Source: Candidatus Woesearchaeota archaeon (GTDB lineage Archaea > Nanoarchaeota > Nanoarchaeia > Woesearchaeales > JAGVZT01). Taken from it: a DNA stretch of 7,793 nt. The first letter of the stretch is position 1. Each line of letters opens with the position of its first letter. A program made the translations under genes and the position numbers. The DNA is taken from positions 1-7,793 of the forward strand of contig JAFCGF010000090.1 of NCBI GenBank assembly GCA_017608295.1, written 5' to 3'. Shown in pieces: positions 4,115 through 7,793 of this stretch. The notes under the pieces were generated by a model, which saw nothing but the letters and a program-made list of their open reading frames with translations, searched no databases and was not told the DNA's origin.

Positions 4115-4141
4115 GGTCCATAATATTCAATTGTAAGGGAA

Positions 4142-6145
4142 ATGGAACAGCCTTCTCTAACCCCTGATATACTCTTCGTACCACCTATTACGGATCCTTC
4201 CCTCAGAGACAGCTCAGCGAATTTCATTCCTGTAGGCATTCTGGTTTTATTGTCATGTTTGAAGGAGAGCAGTATCCATGGAGCGATTTTCAAGCCTCAG
4301 GATCCGCTATATTTTGAAAAGAGTTATACAGATACTGCAAAGAAGATATTATCTCATAATCCTAAAATTGTCGGATTTTCCACATGGTGTCATTCCTATC
4401 CTGCCGCATTACTCCTGGCTAAACATATTAAAAGGATCGATCCGGCAATTACTATCATTTTTGGTGGACCACAGGCTTCAGTAATTGACAGAGCAACCTT
4501 AACCCTATTCTCCTGTGTGGATTATATCCTCCGGGGTGAGGCTGAAAATACGATTGGCCATCTGGTAAAAGCAATCCTTTCTCCTGCTAAAGATGGATTT
4601 GAATTAATACACGGATTAACATACAGAGATCCAAACAATAGGAAAAATATTCTGGTTAATAGCCCGGGGAAAGTGGTAAAATCAATGGATGAACTGCCCA
4701 TCCCGGCCTATCAGGAAATTGGAGAACAGGATGGTTATAAGATTGATGTGGGGCGGGGGTGTCCATTCAAATGCACCTATTGCACAACAAACCAATTCTT
4801 TTCAAAATCCTACCGGGTAAAATCTCCTGATCGGATTATTGACGAGATGCAAAGATGTTATGAACTTTCGGGAAGTAATACTACACTGGGCTTTGCTCAT
4901 GATATGTTTACATTGAACAAGAGATTTGTTAAGGAATTATGTAAAAAACTGAAAAATCTTAAGGAACATCGAAAAGAAGAATTTAAATGGACTTGTTCAG
5001 CCCGTACCGATTGTGTTTCAAAGGAGTTACTTAAGTTAATGGTTGATTCAGGATGTCAGGCAATATTTTTCGGAATCGAGAGTGGTTCAGCAGAGATTCA
5101 GAAGAGGATACAAAAAAACCTGGATCTGGATCAGGCACATGATATTATAGAATTTTCAATTTCTATCGGTATTGATACGATTGTATCCTATATGGCTGGT
5201 TTTCCTTTTGAATCAAAAACTGATTTAGAAAAAACCCTAAGATCTATTCTGCAAGTTCTAATGTTTGGAGCCCGGCCCCAAATTACCCTTTTATCTGTTC
5301 TGCCCGGCACTCCAATTTATTCAGAATACATGAATCAATTGGAATATGATGGATCCATTTCCGGATTTTCAGGAGCAAATCTTAGTGAAACTGAGGGTAG
5401 ATTGATCCGAAAGCATCCTGAAATCTTTAGCTCTTTTTATTATCTGCCGAATCAAGAAATTTCACGAGATTTATTGATTTTTTTAACTGACCTGGTAAAT
5501 CAACTGCCGGATTTTATCCCATCTGTCAGACTTATCCAGAAGTTCATTCTTAAAGATATTTACAAGATTAATTTACTTGATTATATTGAAAATAGATTAC
5601 CTGAGTATGACTCTGATCCTTCCGGTAGTCCTGCTCTCTCCTTTATAATGGATTCATTTGTCAGTTATCTTTCGTCCTTAGCAGATAGAGGATTACCTGA
5701 CCATGTCTGGGAAGTTTTCCGAATGGATTGCATGAAGGCATTTCTAAGGACTAAGCGTTTCAGGGTAAGGCAATTCCAATCATTTGAGGAAACCCAAAAC
5801 CCATCAAAAAAACAGCTTTCAAGAGAAAAAGGTGAAATACAATTATCTGAATTTGTCGAAATTATTTCCACAAAATATGATATTTCTGCCATCTATTCAA
5901 GATTAACAAACGGATCAGAGATCTCAAATCTCAGGTGGGGTGATTATAGATTTGCAGTTGTTGCCAGATCTTTCAAATCCTCTTCAGTTTATAAGTTAAA
6001 TAAGTTTGAAACTCAACTAATCGAAGAGATAGAATCAATGAATGGTATCTTTATGAGTGAATTAGAAGAATCTTTTACCAGTGATCAACAAATAGGGAAA
6101 GTTATTGAAAGGTTTAGAAAACGAGGATTACTGAAGATTACTTGA
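4142..6145 (+). CDS. B12-binding/radical SAM enzyme with PqqD-like C-terminal end (667 aa), probable peptide maturase
   Basis: Residues ~9-145 form a cobalamin-binding-type Rossmann domain: DILFVPP strand, KIVGFSTW, TIIFGGPQAS (108-112), VDYILRGEAEN. The base-off motif DxHxxG is absent, as in many B12/radical SAM proteins. The radical SAM domain follows: CPFKCTYC gives the cluster cysteines C207, C211, C214, with later family hallmarks FFGIESGS (309-316), GFPFES (353-358) and LPGTPIY (387-393). This class cleaves S-adenosylmethionine with a [4Fe-4S] cluster and uses cobalamin for methyl transfer or rearrangement. Residues ~460-600 are unrecognised. Residues ~603-667 (FAVVARSF, YKLNKFETQLIEEI, FRKRGLL) resemble PqqD/RRE peptide-binding domains, which hold RiPP leaders; a winged helix is the alternative. 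With the small peptide gene upstream this points to peptide modification, but the substrate is inferred. The start at 4142 is the only one keeping the B12 domain. Confidence 0.88.
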   Translation: MEQPSLTPDILFVPPITDPSLRDSSANFIPVGILVLLSCLKESSIHGAIFKPQDPLYFEKSYTDTAKKILSHNPKIVGFSTWCHSYPAALLLAKHIKRIDPAITIIFGGPQASVIDRATLTLFSCVDYILRGEAENTIGHLVKAILSPAKDGFELIHGLTYRDPNNRKNILVNSPGKVVKSMDELPIPAYQEIGEQDGYKIDVGRGCPFKCTYCTTNQFFSKSYRVKSPDRIIDEMQRCYELSGSNTTLGFAHDMFTLNKRFVKELCKKLKNLKEHRKEEFKWTCSARTDCVSKELLKLMVDSGCQAIFFGIESGSAEIQKRIQKNLDLDQAHDIIEFSISIGIDTIVSYMAGFPFESKTDLEKTLRSILQVLMFGARPQITLLSVLPGTPIYSEYMNQLEYDGSISGFSGANLSETEGRLIRKHPEIFSSFYYLPNQEISRDLLIFLTDLVNQLPDFIPSVRLIQKFILKDIYKINLLDYIENRLPEYDSDPSGSPALSFIMDSFVSYLSSLADRGLPDHVWEVFRMDCMKAFLRTKRFRVRQFQSFEETQNPSKKQLSREKGEIQLSEFVEIISTKYDISAIYSRLTNGSEISNLRWGDYRFAVVARSFKSSSVYKLNKFETQLIEEIESMNGIFMSELEESFTSDQQIGKVIERFRKRGLLKIT

Positions 6146-6184
6146 AAGCATATTAATATGAACCAGCAATAAAGCAGCGTTCAA

Positions 6185-7793
6185 ATGAAAACCATCATTA
6201 CATACTTTATCTGTTCAACTGTTTTTGTTTGTTTATCCTCGTCTTTTGTTCATTCACAGACAAAGGAAATCGACAGTTTAGAGTATGAATTAGGAAAAGA
6301 TCTTGATGATATTACCAGGGTCAGGTTACTTGGTGAAATAGCCTGGAAATGTAGAAATCAAGATCTCTATCTCGCTTCTGATTATTGTTTGGCTGGTTTG
6401 AAATTGGCAGAAGAGATAAATGATCTTCGTGGTGTGGCAGATTTATCCCGTAAATATGGTGTAATTCTGAGAGTAGAAGGCGATTTAGTGAATGCTTATC
6501 CCTATTTAGCTAAAAGTTTGGAAATTTCTCAGGAGTTAGGAATTAAACAAATTACAGCTTCTGCCTATAACAGTCTGGCAAATCTGAGAAATGATTTAGA
6601 GCTGTATGAGCAAGCACTGGAAGATTATCTTAAGGCTGCAGAGATATATGAAGAAATTAGTGATTCAGCAAGGTTAAGTTCAGTATATCTAAATATAGGT
6701 ACAATATTCGAAGGTCAAAAGAAATATGAAGAAGCATTGAATTACACGAACAGGACTCTGGAGATAATTAAGGATAAAAACATTAGTAATCTACTTATAC
6801 CGACATTCCTGAATTTGGGTCATTTATATGAATTGTTATCAGATACAGCAAGAGCATTGGACAGTTACAAAAAAAGTCTTGGCCATTGTCAAACCCATGG
6901 TTCAAAAGCCGATTCAGTAGATGTGTATTTTTATTTTGGCAGATTTTTCAATCGGCTAGAAAATCTTGAAAAAGCTGAACACTTTCTAATACCAGGTAAT
7001 AAATTAGCACTAGAGATTGGAAATATGCAATCTCTCCGTGATTATTCCTTTCAGCTATCTAATTATTATGAAAAGATTGGGGATTCTAATAATGCACTTT
7101 TATTTCTTCATACATACAATACTTTGAATGATAGTATCAAGAAGGATATTACAGCTCAATCCATTACTTTGTTAGAAGCAGAAAGATATTATGAAGCCGA
7201 GACAAAAGAACAGGAAGAGAGGCTAAGGAAATCAAAATTCAGAAGTCTGTTTTATATCATCAGTCTTGGTTTGACAATTGTTTTTGCTTCTCTTCTTTAT
7301 CGTAACTACCGAATGAAGCAAAAAGCCAACCGCCTGCTGGCTGAAATGGATGAGTTGAAATCCAGGTTGTTTTCTAATATTTCCCATGAGTTTCGGACAC
7401 CACTAACACTTATTCTCGGACCGCTGGAGCAGATGATGGAGCTGGAGAAGGATAAGAAACCCAGCAAGAAAACCATTCAGATGATGCAGCGGAATGCCAA
7501 CCGCCTGCTTGACCTGGTGAACCAGATGCTCGACCTTTCAAAAGTAGATGCAGGCAGCATGAAACTTGAACTGGTAGAGGAGGAGATATTTAAAGCGCTG
7601 CGGGTGATGATTCTCTCCTTTGCATCCCTCGCTGAAAAGAAAAACATCGATTATACATTTGATCTTCCTGTCAAAAAATTGGTCACCTGGTTCGATCCGG
7701 ATAAGCTGGAGAAGATCGTGAATAACCTGCTCTCCAATGCCTTTAAATTTACTCCCGAAAAAGGAAAAGTGAAAATTGAGGTCAGGATTGAGA
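6185..7793 (+). CDS. Periplasmic-TPR sensor histidine kinase, N-terminal 536 aa, cut by the window end
   Basis: Starts MKTIITYFICSTVFVCLSSS with a signal peptide (cleavage likely after VHS, ~24). Residues ~30-340 are helical repeats of TPR type (for example ALEDYLKAAEIYEEI, KKYEEALNYTNRTLEI, ALDSYKKSLG). A membrane helix lies at ~355-372 (LFYIISLGLTIVFASLLY), then a linker helix and the HisKA box NISHEFRTPLTLI with phospho-accepting H401. The N box (NNLLSNA, 513-519) begins the ATPase domain just before the edge, so the rest of the kinase and any receiver or AraC-type domain lie outside. Family knowledge: such Bacteroidota proteins sense periplasmic signals and are often hybrid regulators. 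The ATG is 39 bp after the radical SAM stop, so co-transcription is likely, and TPRs often bind peptides; sensing of the modified peptide is inference. Codons become markedly more G+C-rich from ~7320, where the kinase part begins. Confidence 0.9.
   Translation, partial: MKTIITYFICSTVFVCLSSSFVHSQTKEIDSLEYELGKDLDDITRVRLLGEIAWKCRNQDLYLASDYCLAGLKLAEEINDLRGVADLSRKYGVILRVEGDLVNAYPYLAKSLEISQELGIKQITASAYNSLANLRNDLELYEQALEDYLKAAEIYEEISDSARLSSVYLNIGTIFEGQKKYEEALNYTNRTLEIIKDKNISNLLIPTFLNLGHLYELLSDTARALDSYKKSLGHCQTHGSKADSVDVYFYFGRFFNRLENLEKAEHFLIPGNKLALEIGNMQSLRDYSFQLSNYYEKIGDSNNALLFLHTYNTLNDSIKKDITAQSITLLEAERYYEAETKEQEERLRKSKFRSLFYIISLGLTIVFASLLYRNYRMKQKANRLLAEMDELKSRLFSNISHEFRTPLTLILGPLEQMMELEKDKKPSKKTIQMMQRNANRLLDLVNQMLDLSKVDAGSMKLELVEEEIFKALRVMILSFASLAEKKNIDYTFDLPVKKLVTWFDPDKLEKIVNNLLSNAFKFTPEKGKVKIEVRIE

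Noticed and set aside
4093..4484. Open frames at 4093-4293 (minus) and 4278-4484 (plus)
   Set aside because: Both are shadows of the radical SAM gene; the frames at 5665-5892 (minus) and 2274-2477 (minus) are likewise shadows of real genes.

Overview
The window looks like an accessory or variable stretch of a Bacteroidota chromosome. Three things point there: a decayed type IX secretion (T9SS) C-terminal sorting tail at 3480-3686, a periplasmic-TPR sensor kinase of the kind common in that phylum at 6185 onward, and mostly A+T-rich genes with weak Shine-Dalgarno sequences. Genus or species cannot be read from the sequence. All recognisable genes are on the + strand.

Layout. 1-270 is the C-terminal end of an unrecognised protein. 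271-853 has no convincing gene; it holds a compound array of 7-bp repeats, inverted repeats and two diverged copies of a G+C-rich hairpin repeat. 854-2645 is an A+T-rich block of small genes: a possible 58-aa membrane peptide, a 78-aa protein with a minimal HNH-nuclease-like motif, then a two-gene unit overlapping at TAATG (an unrecognised basic 135-aa protein and a 249-aa protein with an RxxxxH motif resembling HEPN ribonucleases). This block resembles a small defence or toxin-type island, but that is inference.

2646-3806 is mostly intergenic. It contains two arrays of short hairpins separated by a heptamer near GAATTAC, a 36-aa single-helix membrane protein with an unusually good ribosome binding site, the T9SS tail remnant, and a sigma70-like promoter.

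3807-7793 looks like one transcription unit: a 64-aa possible precursor peptide, a 12-bp inverted repeat that could lower downstream expression, a 667-aa B12-binding/radical SAM enzyme with a PqqD-like C-terminal end, and 39 bp later a TPR-containing histidine kinase that runs off the window. The best candidate for an undescribed system is here: a peptide modified by a radical SAM enzyme (RiPP-like), perhaps coupled to a periplasmic sensor that detects the product. The gene order and motifs are visible; the modification, export and sensing steps are inference.
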